Shown here: piece by piece, positions 18,854-25,892 of the stretch | Layout of the letters: each line of letters opens with the position of its first letter | Position numbering within the stretch: the first letter of the stretch is position 1 | NCBI RefSeq assembly: GCF_013403985.1 | Contig: NZ_JABFDF010000008.1 | Coordinates: forward strand, 124,001-188,000 | Direction: 5' to 3' | Source of the DNA: Winogradskyella ludwigii | GTDB taxonomy: Bacteria > Bacteroidota > Bacteroidia > Flavobacteriales > Flavobacteriaceae | Length of the DNA stretch: 64,000 nt | Translations under genes and position numbers: made by a program | Notes under the pieces: model-generated | Told to the model about the DNA's origin: nothing | Databases searched by the model: none | Seen by the model: the letters and a program-made list of their open reading frames with translations, nothing else

Positions 18854-18930
18854 AAAAGCCTCAACTTTCGTCAAGGCTTCTTAGCTATTAATCAATTCTA
18901 ATCTCGTATATTCTTAATCTACGTATTAGT
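18851..18930 (-). ncRNA. Candidate small RNA of about 80 nt, antisense to the purE 3' end
   Basis: On the minus strand an exact -7 box (18935-18942) is followed after about 55 bases by a strong intrinsic terminator (18852-18879). No protein-coding gene lies between them on this strand. The predicted transcript can form a first hairpin (CTAAT/ATTAG plus CGTA/TACG) and then the terminator hairpin, and its last few bases overlap the purE stop codon. Family unknown; the existence of the RNA is inferred from promoter and terminator only. Confidence 0.4.
18852..18879 (-). terminator. GAAA-capped intrinsic terminator, minus-strand geometry
   Basis: Read on the minus strand, AAGCCTTGAC pairs with GTTGAGGCTT in ten pairs including two G-U wobbles, closed by a GAAA tetraloop and followed by TTTTTTATA. 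On the plus strand the wobbles become A-C mismatches and only CTTAGC follows, so the element favours minus-strand transcription although weak bidirectional action after purE is possible. Confidence 0.7.
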
Positions 18931-18934
18931 ACTG

Positions 18935-18942
18935 CAAAGATA
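18935..18942 (-). promoter_or_regulatory. Orphan -7 promoter element TATCTTTG
   Basis: Exact TAnnTTTG on the minus strand with no coding gene downstream on that strand before purE. A TTTG (18965-18968, minus) lies 22 bases upstream, slightly beyond usual -33 spacing. It points toward the GAAA-capped terminator. Confidence 0.4.
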
Positions 18943-19019
18943 TTAAATATTGAACTTTTGATTACAAAACACAAAGTTAAAATATTGTTAATCAAATACT
19001 TAATTTAAAATTTGAATTT

Positions 19020-21050
19020 ATGACAATTCTTAATAAAGCATTCAACACACCATATAACACAGCCCCTTTTTCAGAAATAAAAACAGAAGATTATTTACCG
19101 GCTTTTAAAGAAGGCATTAAAAAATCTAAAGCTGAAATAGATGCTATAACAACAAACACTGAAGCACCAACTTTTAAAAATACAATAGAAGCCTTAGATT
19201 ATTCTGGCGAAGAATTAGATCGTCTTTCTAGTATTTTCTTCAATTTGAATTCAGCTGAAACTAATGATGAAATTCAGAAAATAGCACAAGAAGTTTCACC
19301 ACTTTTATCAGAATTTGGTAATGACATCACTTTAAATGAAGCTTTATTTAAACGTGTAAAAGCAGTTTACGATTCTAAATCTACTTTAGATTTAACTACA
19401 GAACAAGCAACACTTCTTGATAAAAGATATAAAGGATTCTCTAGAAACGGAGCAAATTTAGCTGAAGACAAAAAGACCAAACTAAGAGCGATTGACAAAG
19501 AATTAAGTCAATTAAAATTAAAATTTGGCGAACATATTCTTGCCGAAACCAACGCTTACGAATTACACCTTACCAACGAAAACGATCTTTCAGGTTTGCC
19601 TGAAGGTGCAAAAGAAGCCGCTAAGCAATTAGCAGAAAGCAAGGATAAAGACGGTTGGTTAATTACGTTAGATTACCCAAGTTATATTCCGTTTATGACG
19701 TATACGGACAATAGAAAATTAAGAGAAGAACTCTCTAAGGCTTTTGGTAGAAAAGGATTTCAGAATAATGAATTAGACAATCAAGATATCGTTCTTAAAA
19801 TTGCAAAGCTACGTTTTGAGCGCGCTCAACTTTTAGGCTATAAAACGCATGCACATTTTGTTTTAGAAGAACGTATGGCACAAACGCCAGAAAAAGTAAC
19901 GTCTTTTTTAAATGAATTATTAGAAAAAGCAAAACCTGCTGCTAAAGATGAATTTAAAGCACTTGAAGATTTTGCTAAAGATTTAGATGATATTGACCAA
20001 CTTCAAAAATGGGATTCTGGTTATTATTCTGAAAAATTGAAACAAAAATTATTCAATTTAGATGATGAACAGTTGAAGCCTTATTTCAAATTAGAAAACG
20101 TTATTAACGGTGCTTTTACCGTTGCTGAAAAATTATTTGGATTACAATTTGAAGAAATTGATACCATTGATAAATACCACGAAGATGTTTTAACTTATAA
20201 AGTTACAGATGCTGATGGCGAATTAGTTTCTATATTCTATGCTGACTTTTTTCCAAGAGCAGGAAAACGAAACGGAGCATGGATGACCTCATACAAACCG
20301 CAAATGATTAAAGATGGTAAAAACGAAAGACCACACATTTCTAACGTTTGTAATTTCACTAAACCAACAAAAAGTAAACCTTCTTTATTAACGTTTAATG
20401 AAGTTACTACCTTGTTTCATGAATTTGGTCACGGACTTCACGGCATGTTAGCCAACACAACTTACCCAAGTTTATCGGGAACAAGTGTGTATTGGGATTT
20501 TGTCGAATTACCAAGTCAGGTGCTAGAAAACTGGTGTTACGAAAAAGAAGCCTTAGAGTTATTTGCTACGCATTATGAAACAGGTGAAGTGATTCCGATG
20601 GAATTGATTGAAAAAATTAAAGCCTCTGCGACGTTTCACGAAGGTATGCAAACACTACGTCAGTTAAGCTTTGGATTATTAGACATGTCTTGGCATGGTG
20701 TTGACCCTTCAGAAATTAAAGATGTAAAAGCTTACGAAGTTAAAGCTTTTGGTGATACAAGTTTATATCCAGATGTTGCTGAGAATTGCATGAGCACAGC
20801 ATTCTCTCATATATTTCAAGGTGGATATTCTTCTGGTTATTACAGTTACAAATGGGCCGAAGTTTTGGATGCCGATGCTTTTGAATACTTTAAAGAAGAA
20901 GGCATTTTCAATAAAACGGTTGCTGATAAATTTAAAACTTTTGTTTTATCTCAAGGTGGAACTGAAAACCCAATGACTTTATATAAAAAATTTAGAGGAC
21001 AAGAACCAAAACCTGAAGCCTTATTGAGACGTGCTGGCTTGTTGAAATAA
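19020..21050 (+). CDS. M3-family metallopeptidase (oligopeptidase A / Dcp-like)
   Basis: A 676-residue thermolysin-fold oligopeptidase. The zinc site HEFGHGLHG has His467, Glu468 and His471, with the third ligand Glu in the helix after YWDFVELPSQ. The C-terminal SSGYYSYKWAEVLDADAFE block, which recognises substrate, is intact. No signal peptide is seen, so it is probably cytoplasmic, or periplasmic only if exported by another route. It trims short peptides. M3 proteins of this type are either oligopeptidase A or peptidyl-dipeptidase Dcp; the length suits both. Confidence 0.93.
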   Translation: MTILNKAFNTPYNTAPFSEIKTEDYLPAFKEGIKKSKAEIDAITTNTEAPTFKNTIEALDYSGEELDRLSSIFFNLNSAETNDEIQKIAQEVSPLLSEFGNDITLNEALFKRVKAVYDSKSTLDLTTEQATLLDKRYKGFSRNGANLAEDKKTKLRAIDKELSQLKLKFGEHILAETNAYELHLTNENDLSGLPEGAKEAAKQLAESKDKDGWLITLDYPSYIPFMTYTDNRKLREELSKAFGRKGFQNNELDNQDIVLKIAKLRFERAQLLGYKTHAHFVLEERMAQTPEKVTSFLNELLEKAKPAAKDEFKALEDFAKDLDDIDQLQKWDSGYYSEKLKQKLFNLDDEQLKPYFKLENVINGAFTVAEKLFGLQFEEIDTIDKYHEDVLTYKVTDADGELVSIFYADFFPRAGKRNGAWMTSYKPQMIKDGKNERPHISNVCNFTKPTKSKPSLLTFNEVTTLFHEFGHGLHGMLANTTYPSLSGTSVYWDFVELPSQVLENWCYEKEALELFATHYETGEVIPMELIEKIKASATFHEGMQTLRQLSFGLLDMSWHGVDPSEIKDVKAYEVKAFGDTSLYPDVAENCMSTAFSHIFQGGYSSGYYSYKWAEVLDADAFEYFKEEGIFNKTVADKFKTFVLSQGGTENPMTLYKKFRGQEPKPEALLRRAGLLK

Positions 21051-21062
21051 AATGAGAAGCTT

Positions 21063-21860
21063 ATGCGTTCAATATTTATGAAACTATTAAAATGTATTGG
21101 ACACATTATCATCGTTATAATTTTAACAACAATTACTCAAGTTGGTGGATTAATATGGTTGCTTGCTATTATTATTTCATATAAAATAAAAAAGGGAAAG
21201 CGCATTGTTTTCCCTTTACTTTATCTACTCTTCAATCTCGTAATTATTCCACCTATTGCATCTTATTTAGGACGAGAAAAACTACCAACATTTAAAGAGA
21301 ATTTGAAACCTCATAATTGGTTTTATCCATTAGCGTTTAGAAATTACGTTAATCCAGATTTAAAAAGTGAATTAGAAAACTCTGCTCATACTTTAGCTGC
21401 ATCAAATATTAAGATTACTTATTTAGATGCTAACTTTCCTTTTACTAATGGATTCCCTTTGCTTCCGCATTTAAGTCATAATGATGGAAAAAAGATAGAT
21501 ATTTCGTTGATGTATTTAGATAAAGATGGAAATTCAATCAATAAAAAACCCTCTGTTTCTGGTTATGGTGTTTATGCTAACTCTAATCATAATCACACCT
21601 CTGTAAATTGTATAAAAAAAGGGTATTGGCAATATGATTTCACTAAATATCTTACCCTTGGCACTATTAACAATGAAGAACTAGATCTTAAAAACACTAA
21701 ATTATTAATAGAACAACTACTATCAATCCCAACAACGGAAAAGATATTTATAGAACCTCATCTTAAACAATCTTTGGGATTACGTCATCAATCTAAAATT
21801 AGATTTACCGGCTGCCAAGCAGTAAGACACGACGACCATATTCATTATCAAATAAAATAA
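21063..21860 (+). CDS. Membrane-anchored LAS-type (M15/M74-like) zinc peptidase, predicted
   Basis: A 265-residue protein with two hydrophobic segments near the N-terminus (about residues 11-40 and 48-68) and a C-terminal domain carrying the two signatures of LAS peptidases: Ser138-His139 and Asp146 in LSHNDGKKIDIS, matching SxHxxGxAxD spacing, and the terminal HxH at His259-Ile-His261 in HDDHIHYQ. Such enzymes (MepA, VanX, D,D-peptidases) cut D-Ala or DAP cross-links in peptidoglycan, so a wall-remodelling role is likely with the active site outside the membrane. Overall similarity to named families is low. It starts 12 bases after the M3 peptidase. Confidence 0.7.
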   Translation: MRSIFMKLLKCIGHIIIVIILTTITQVGGLIWLLAIIISYKIKKGKRIVFPLLYLLFNLVIIPPIASYLGREKLPTFKENLKPHNWFYPLAFRNYVNPDLKSELENSAHTLAASNIKITYLDANFPFTNGFPLLPHLSHNDGKKIDISLMYLDKDGNSINKKPSVSGYGVYANSNHNHTSVNCIKKGYWQYDFTKYLTLGTINNEELDLKNTKLLIEQLLSIPTTEKIFIEPHLKQSLGLRHQSKIRFTGCQAVRHDDHIHYQIK

Positions 21861-21882
21861 ACTTTCAATAGTTACTGAAAGT
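21861..21882. promoter_or_regulatory. 22-bp palindromic operator upstream of the gbsR-like gene
   Basis: ACTTTCA and TGAAAGT are perfect arms around 8 bases. It overlaps the expected -33 region of the promoter with -7 box at 21896-21903, a typical repression site. A near-identical element (19 of 22 bases) lies upstream of the DCC gene at 22517-22538. Confidence 0.7.
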
Positions 21883-21895
21883 TCAAAAATTATTA

Positions 21896-21903
21896 TATAT
21901 TTG
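21896..21903 (+). promoter_or_regulatory. -7 promoter element TATATTTG before the gbsR-like gene
   Basis: Exact TAnnTTTG, ending three bases before the ATG at 21907, so the transcript is predicted to be leaderless or nearly so. The palindromic operator covers the -33 side. Confidence 0.5.
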
Positions 21904-21906
21904 CGT

Positions 21907-22410
21907 ATGGAATATCAAGAAGCAAAAGAAAAGTTTATTAGTACTTGGGGAAGTTTAGGGTCACTTTGGGGCATAAACAAAGCTATGGCACAAATACAAG
22001 CATTGCTTTTTATTTCTACCAAACCACTGTCTATGGAAGAGGTTATGGAAGAGCTTAAAATTTCTCGTGGTAATACGAGTATGAATTTAAGACAATTAAT
22101 GGATTGGGGAATTGTTACTAAAGTTTTAGTTTCTGGTGAACGAAAAGAATTCTTTACTACCGAAAAAGATGTACAAGAATTAGCACGTATTATCGCAAAA
22201 GAACGAAGCAGAAGAGAAATAAGACCTGTAATAAAAGTTTTAGAAGACGTCTCTTCTATTAAAGATGATGGCACGGAAAAAACAAAAGAGTTAATAAAAC
22301 AAACCAAAGCTTTAAATCTACTTACACAAGACTTAGATACCTTAATGAATAAAATGGTCAATCAGAAACAGAATTGGTTAACAAAATCAGTTATGAAGCT
22401 GATTAAATAG
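21907..22410 (+). CDS. GbsR/MarR-family transcriptional regulator
   Basis: The ATG at 21907 gives 167 residues (MEYQEAKEKFISTWGSLG); a TTG six bases earlier would overlap the promoter. The winged-helix DNA-binding region spans about residues 30-85 (MEEVMEELKISRGNTSMNLR then MDWGIVTKVLVSGERKEFFT), and the C-terminal helices (about 95-165) probably dimerise and sense a ligand. GbsR-type proteins are repressors in known cases. A palindrome in its own promoter recurs before the next operon, so autoregulation and control of the DCC/TIGR01777 genes are likely. The ligand is unknown. Confidence 0.88.
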   Translation: MEYQEAKEKFISTWGSLGSLWGINKAMAQIQALLFISTKPLSMEEVMEELKISRGNTSMNLRQLMDWGIVTKVLVSGERKEFFTTEKDVQELARIIAKERSRREIRPVIKVLEDVSSIKDDGTEKTKELIKQTKALNLLTQDLDTLMNKMVNQKQNWLTKSVMKLIK

Positions 22411-22514
22411 CCCAACTAATAATCTCAATAAAGATTATTAAATGAATGCTCTATATGACAATTGAAAAGCAATAAACAAAAACAAAGGAAATAAGATTAT
22501 ATTTTTTTTAAATA

Positions 22515-22540
22515 AAACTTTCAGTATTTTCTGAAAGTTT
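22515..22540. promoter_or_regulatory. 26-bp perfect palindromic operator upstream of the DCC operon
   Basis: AAACTTTCAG and CTGAAAGTTT form perfect 10-bp arms around TATTTT, starting 42 bases before the ATG at 22557. The 22-bp core matches the gbsR-like operator at 19 of 22 positions with the same arm spacing, so one regulator probably binds both. It lies between a near-consensus -7 box (22498-22505) and the start codon, where a bound dimer would block transcription. Confidence 0.7.
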
Positions 22541-22556
22541 AAAACAAACAAAAAGA

Positions 22557-23378
22557 ATGAAAACACTACAAAACCAAACCTTACTTTACGACAGAGATTG
22601 CCCATTATGCAATGTTTATACAAGTGGATTCATAAAAACTAAAATGTTAGATCATAATGGTAGAAAAGCCTTTTGCAATTTAACTGATGAAGAACAAAAT
22701 TTCATAGATTTAAATAGAGCTTCAAACGAAATTGCTCTTTTTGACAACCAAAGCAAAACAGTAATTTATGGAGTAGATAGTTTACTTAAAGTGATTGGTC
22801 ATTCAATACCTCTAGTAGAAAGCATAGGGAATTTTAAACCTATAAAGTTTGGACTCAAAAAATTATATGCATTCATTTCATATAATAGAAAAGTAATTAT
22901 CCCGAGTAAAATAGACAAAACAGAAACGTTACAGTGTGTACCAAGTTTTAATACTAAATACAGGTTAATTTATATTGTATTTGCAGCCATCATTACAAGT
23001 ATTGTACTCTTTAAATTCAGTAAATTAATTACTATAATTCCGGCATCTAATTTATTAAGAGAAAGTTTAATTGCATTCGGTCAAATTGGGTTTCAAGCTT
23101 TATTCATTTCAAAATTAAACTTTAAAAAGCAACTGAATTACTTTGGTAATCTTATGACTATTTCACTGGTGGGAAGTTTCATATTGATTCCTGTATTAAT
23201 CCTAAACCCAATCATAGAACTACCACAAATAGCATTACTTTTTTGGTTTGGGCTAACAGTCTCATTTATGTTGTGTGAGCATATAAGACGTATTAAACTA
23301 TTAGCGTTACCAAAGCATTTATCTGCAACTTGGATACTTTACCGCCTTCTCGTTTCACTACTAATTTTATTTTTATAA
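22557..23378 (+). CDS. DCC-family thiol-disulfide protein with membrane domain
   Basis: A 273-residue protein. The N-terminal 110 or so residues are a DCC (DUF393) thioredoxin-like domain with the signature YDRDCPLCN, Cys15 and Cys18 forming a CxxC. The C-terminal part has four or five hydrophobic helices between about residues 130 and 273. DCC proteins are predicted thiol-disulfide oxidoreductases of unknown substrate. It is the first gene of a tight operon (gaps of 1, 3 and 2 bases) with two small membrane proteins and a TIGR01777 epimerase, and has its own palindromic operator. Confidence 0.85.
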   Translation: MKTLQNQTLLYDRDCPLCNVYTSGFIKTKMLDHNGRKAFCNLTDEEQNFIDLNRASNEIALFDNQSKTVIYGVDSLLKVIGHSIPLVESIGNFKPIKFGLKKLYAFISYNRKVIIPSKIDKTETLQCVPSFNTKYRLIYIVFAAIITSIVLFKFSKLITIIPASNLLRESLIAFGQIGFQALFISKLNFKKQLNYFGNLMTISLVGSFILIPVLILNPIIELPQIALLFWFGLTVSFMLCEHIRRIKLLALPKHLSATWILYRLLVSLLILFL

Positions 23379-23379
23379 G

Positions 23380-23733
23380 ATGACTTACAACGCCATAACA
23401 TATCTCTTGTATTTACCTCTAATTAGTTTTATTATGCTTAAGGTTGGCTGGCTGTTTTATAAAAATGGCGAAGTTTTTTTACTGAATTTATTCAACCAAA
23501 ACCGCCCCTTAGTCACCAGTATTAATAAACTCTTATTAATTGGTTATTACTTACTAAATATTGGATACGCCATCTTAACTATTGCTTATTGGGAACATTT
23601 AGAAAGCGTAACAGACATCATCAACTCTTTAAGTCTAACCTTAGGAAGAATTATCATCGCATTAGCAATAATGCACTATAACAACATTTTTATTTTAAAA
23701 TACATTCACAAACAAAAACTTTTAAATCAATAA
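23380..23733 (+). CDS. Small three-helix membrane protein (paralog 1)
   Basis: A 117-residue protein with hydrophobic segments at about residues 5-25, 47-67 and 85-105. The region KVGWLFYKNGEVFLLNLF and the helix LLIGYYLLNIGYAIL recur in the next gene, so the two arose by tandem duplication. I do not recognise the family. Tight coupling to the DCC gene (one-base gap) suggests a subunit of the same membrane module. Confidence 0.7.
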   Translation: MTYNAITYLLYLPLISFIMLKVGWLFYKNGEVFLLNLFNQNRPLVTSINKLLLIGYYLLNIGYAILTIAYWEHLESVTDIINSLSLTLGRIIIALAIMHYNNIFILKYIHKQKLLNQ

Positions 23734-23736
23734 ATT

Positions 23737-24123
23737 ATGGAAAATTCTAAAATCATTATCGGCTACATTATTTACTTACCAATAGTCATTTTACTAACAA
23801 TTTACATTTCTAAAATGCTATTTAAAAATGGCAAAATATTTATGATCGATATTTTTAAAGGCAAAGAAGAAATAGCATTAGCAACCAATAAGTTATTCGA
23901 AATTGGATTTTACCTCATAAATATCGGATTCGCATTATATATTATGAAAATTTACTCTAGCGCATACTCAACCATAAGCTATCAAACCTTGATGGAAATA
24001 TTGAGTAAAAAAATTGGTGGATTCACTATCTATTTAGGCGTGATGTTATTCTTAAATCTATACTTGTTTTTTCGAGGACGAAGAAAATCGAAATCAGTAT
24101 TCACAACAACTAAAGCGTCTTAA
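23737..24123 (+). CDS. Small three-helix membrane protein (paralog 2)
   Basis: A 128-residue protein similar to its upstream neighbour: KMLFKNGKIFMIDIF aligns with WLFYKNGEVFLLNLF, and NKLFEIGFYLINIGFALY with NKLLLIGYYLLNIGYAIL. Three hydrophobic segments are followed by a basic tail (FRGRRKSKS), which by the positive-inside rule is cytoplasmic. It is separated by three bases upstream and two bases downstream, so it is part of the same operon. A hetero-oligomer of the two paralogs is a reasonable guess. Confidence 0.7.
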   Translation: MENSKIIIGYIIYLPIVILLTIYISKMLFKNGKIFMIDIFKGKEEIALATNKLFEIGFYLINIGFALYIMKIYSSAYSTISYQTLMEILSKKIGGFTIYLGVMLFLNLYLFFRGRRKSKSVFTTTKAS

Positions 24124-24125
24124 CC

Positions 24126-25019
24126 ATGAAAACAATCATCATAGCAGGAGGCACTGGCTTCTTAGGCCAAGTTTTAGAAAACTATTTTACAATTAATGGT
24201 TACGGCATTATAATCTTAACTAGAAAACCCACCAAATCAAATCATATTTACTGGAACGCAAAAAATCTAGACCAATGGACCAAAGCACTTGAGGGTACAT
24301 ATGCACTCATCAACCTTACAGGTAAATCTGTAGATTGTAGATATACTGAAGCTAATAAAAAACTTATTCACGATTCTCGTATAGATTCTACTAACGTATT
24401 AGGAAAAGCAATTCTTAAAAGCAAAAAACCACCAAAGGTTTGGCTTAACATGTCTACTTCAACAATTTATAAAGGTTCATATCAAAAACAAATGACGGAA
24501 GAAAACGGTGATGTTGGTAACGACTTTTCTATGAATATTGCTAAATCTTGGGAAGCTGCTTTTAATAATATAAAAATACCACAGACAAGAAAGGTCATCT
24601 TAAGAACCTCAATTGTATTAGGTAAAAACGGAGGTGCATTAATCCCTCTAAAACAATTAACAAAATTTGGATTAGGAGGAAAACAATGGCATGGCAAACA
24701 AAAAGTTAGTTGGATTCACGAAACAGATTTTGTAAGAGCTATTGATTTTTTAATAGAGAACAACCTCAACGGAGTCTTTAACATTGTTTCACCAAAACCA
24801 ACTACAAATGCTAAATTAATGACTACACTTAGAAGATCATTTAAAGTTCCTTTCGGAATTCCCCAACCAAAATGGCTCATCAAGTTGGGTGCAAAAATTA
24901 TAGGTACAGAACCTGAATTGGTTCTAAAAAGTAGAAACGTCATTCCTAAAAAATTAATTCAAAAAGAATTCACATTTAAACATCAAACTATAGAACAGGC
25001 TATAAGTAATCTAACATAA
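24126..25019 (+). CDS. TIGR01777-family NAD(P)-dependent epimerase-like protein
   Basis: A 297-residue extended short-chain dehydrogenase. The N-terminal nucleotide motif is GGTGFLGQ (about residues 8-15), followed by the family feature ALINLTGKSVDCRYT and the catalytic region MSTSTIYKG (Ser/Tyr). The C-terminal DUF1731-like part ends FTFKHQTIEQAISNL. Family members are related to YfcH of E. coli; substrates are not known. It is last in the operator-controlled DCC operon, suggesting a redox or lipid-modifying role in the membrane module. Confidence 0.88.
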   Translation: MKTIIIAGGTGFLGQVLENYFTINGYGIIILTRKPTKSNHIYWNAKNLDQWTKALEGTYALINLTGKSVDCRYTEANKKLIHDSRIDSTNVLGKAILKSKKPPKVWLNMSTSTIYKGSYQKQMTEENGDVGNDFSMNIAKSWEAAFNNIKIPQTRKVILRTSIVLGKNGGALIPLKQLTKFGLGGKQWHGKQKVSWIHETDFVRAIDFLIENNLNGVFNIVSPKPTTNAKLMTTLRRSFKVPFGIPQPKWLIKLGAKIIGTEPELVLKSRNVIPKKLIQKEFTFKHQTIEQAISNLT

Positions 25020-25074
25020 CTAAATTAATTCTCAACTTTTTAACTTATTTTTGGATCAGCAATGAAAATCAACA

Positions 25075-25629
25075 ATGCCTAAACACTTAATAAACCCAAA
25101 TAATTGGGTAAAACAGTATTCCGATTACCTCTTCAATTACACCATAACGCGTGTGAATGATAGAGAGATTGCACAAGATTTAATTTCTGAAACCTTTTTG
25201 GCAGGGTTAAAATCTATGGTTAATTTTAAAGGTGAGGCTAGTGAACGTACGTGGCTAATTTCAATTTTAAAACGAAAAATCATAGATCATTATAGAAAAA
25301 TAAATTCTAATAAAGGCAAAGCTGAAGTTAGAATGAATTATAACAATAATGAAGATTCTGATGGCGATTGGCTAGAAGAACGTGTTGCAGACCCTTTTGA
25401 TAAAACAGCTGAAGACACTTTGGAAAATTCTGAATTAGGTGATGCTATCTACGATTGCTTAGAAAAATTACCAGAAAAACAGGCCGATGTTTTTAAAATG
25501 AAAACAATTTTAGGCTACGATACTGAAACTATTTGTAATGAATTAGATATTACTGCGTCTAACCTTTGGGTTATTATCCATCGAGCAAGAACAGCATTAG
25601 CTGATTGCATGGAAAAAAATTGGTTTTAA
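25075..25629 (+). CDS. RNA polymerase sigma-70 factor, ECF-like
   Basis: A 184-residue sigma factor with region 2 at about residues 15-80 (DREIAQDLISETFLAGLKSM, then GEASERTWLISILKRKIIDH) and region 4 at about 125-180 (LEKLPEKQADVFKMKTILGY, then ELDITASNLWVIIHRARTAL). Such factors direct polymerase to a small stress or envelope regulon. The ATG at 25075 keeps region 2 intact. A small Cys/His protein follows after five bases and may be its anti-sigma partner. The gene lies 55 bases behind the TIGR01777 gene, so it may be linked to that operon. Confidence 0.9.
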   Translation: MPKHLINPNNWVKQYSDYLFNYTITRVNDREIAQDLISETFLAGLKSMVNFKGEASERTWLISILKRKIIDHYRKINSNKGKAEVRMNYNNNEDSDGDWLEERVADPFDKTAEDTLENSELGDAIYDCLEKLPEKQADVFKMKTILGYDTETICNELDITASNLWVIIHRARTALADCMEKNWF

Positions 25630-25634
25630 TTGAG

Positions 25635-25892
25635 ATGAAAAAAAAGTTTTTATTTATTAGCTGTGACGAAGCAAAACATATTTGCGATAAAGTACAATAT
25701 GGGGAAGCTACAGGTTGGGAACAAGTGCAACTTAGCCTTCGCTTAATGTGGTGTAAGTTTACAAAATCGTACTCTAAGAGTAACTCCAAACTTACAGATG
25801 CAATAGAAAAAGCACATGTAAGCGGCTTAAAATTAGAAGAGCGTGAAAAGCTTCAAAAGAAATTTGAAGAAGACTTAACTAATAATCAATAG
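25635..25892 (+). CDS. Small Cys/His protein, possible anti-sigma factor
   Basis: The ATG at 25635 (MKKKFLFISCDEAKHICDK) gives 85 residues; an in-frame ATG at 25605 lies inside the sigma gene and is less likely. The N-terminal pattern C-x4-H-x-x-C resembles part of a zinc-binding anti-sigma fold, and the rest is amphipathic helix (LEEREKLQKKFEEDLTNNQ). No membrane segment is present, so it would be a soluble regulator. Position directly behind a sigma factor gene is the main support for its role. It overlaps the convergent UbiA-like gene by 18 bases. Confidence 0.65.
   Translation: MKKKFLFISCDEAKHICDKVQYGEATGWEQVQLSLRLMWCKFTKSYSKSNSKLTDAIEKAHVSGLKLEEREKLQKKFEEDLTNNQ

Noticed and set aside
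21915..22361. Minus-strand open frame opposite the gbsR-like gene
   Set aside because: The plus-strand reading has a proper winged helix and a promoter; the antisense reading has neither.
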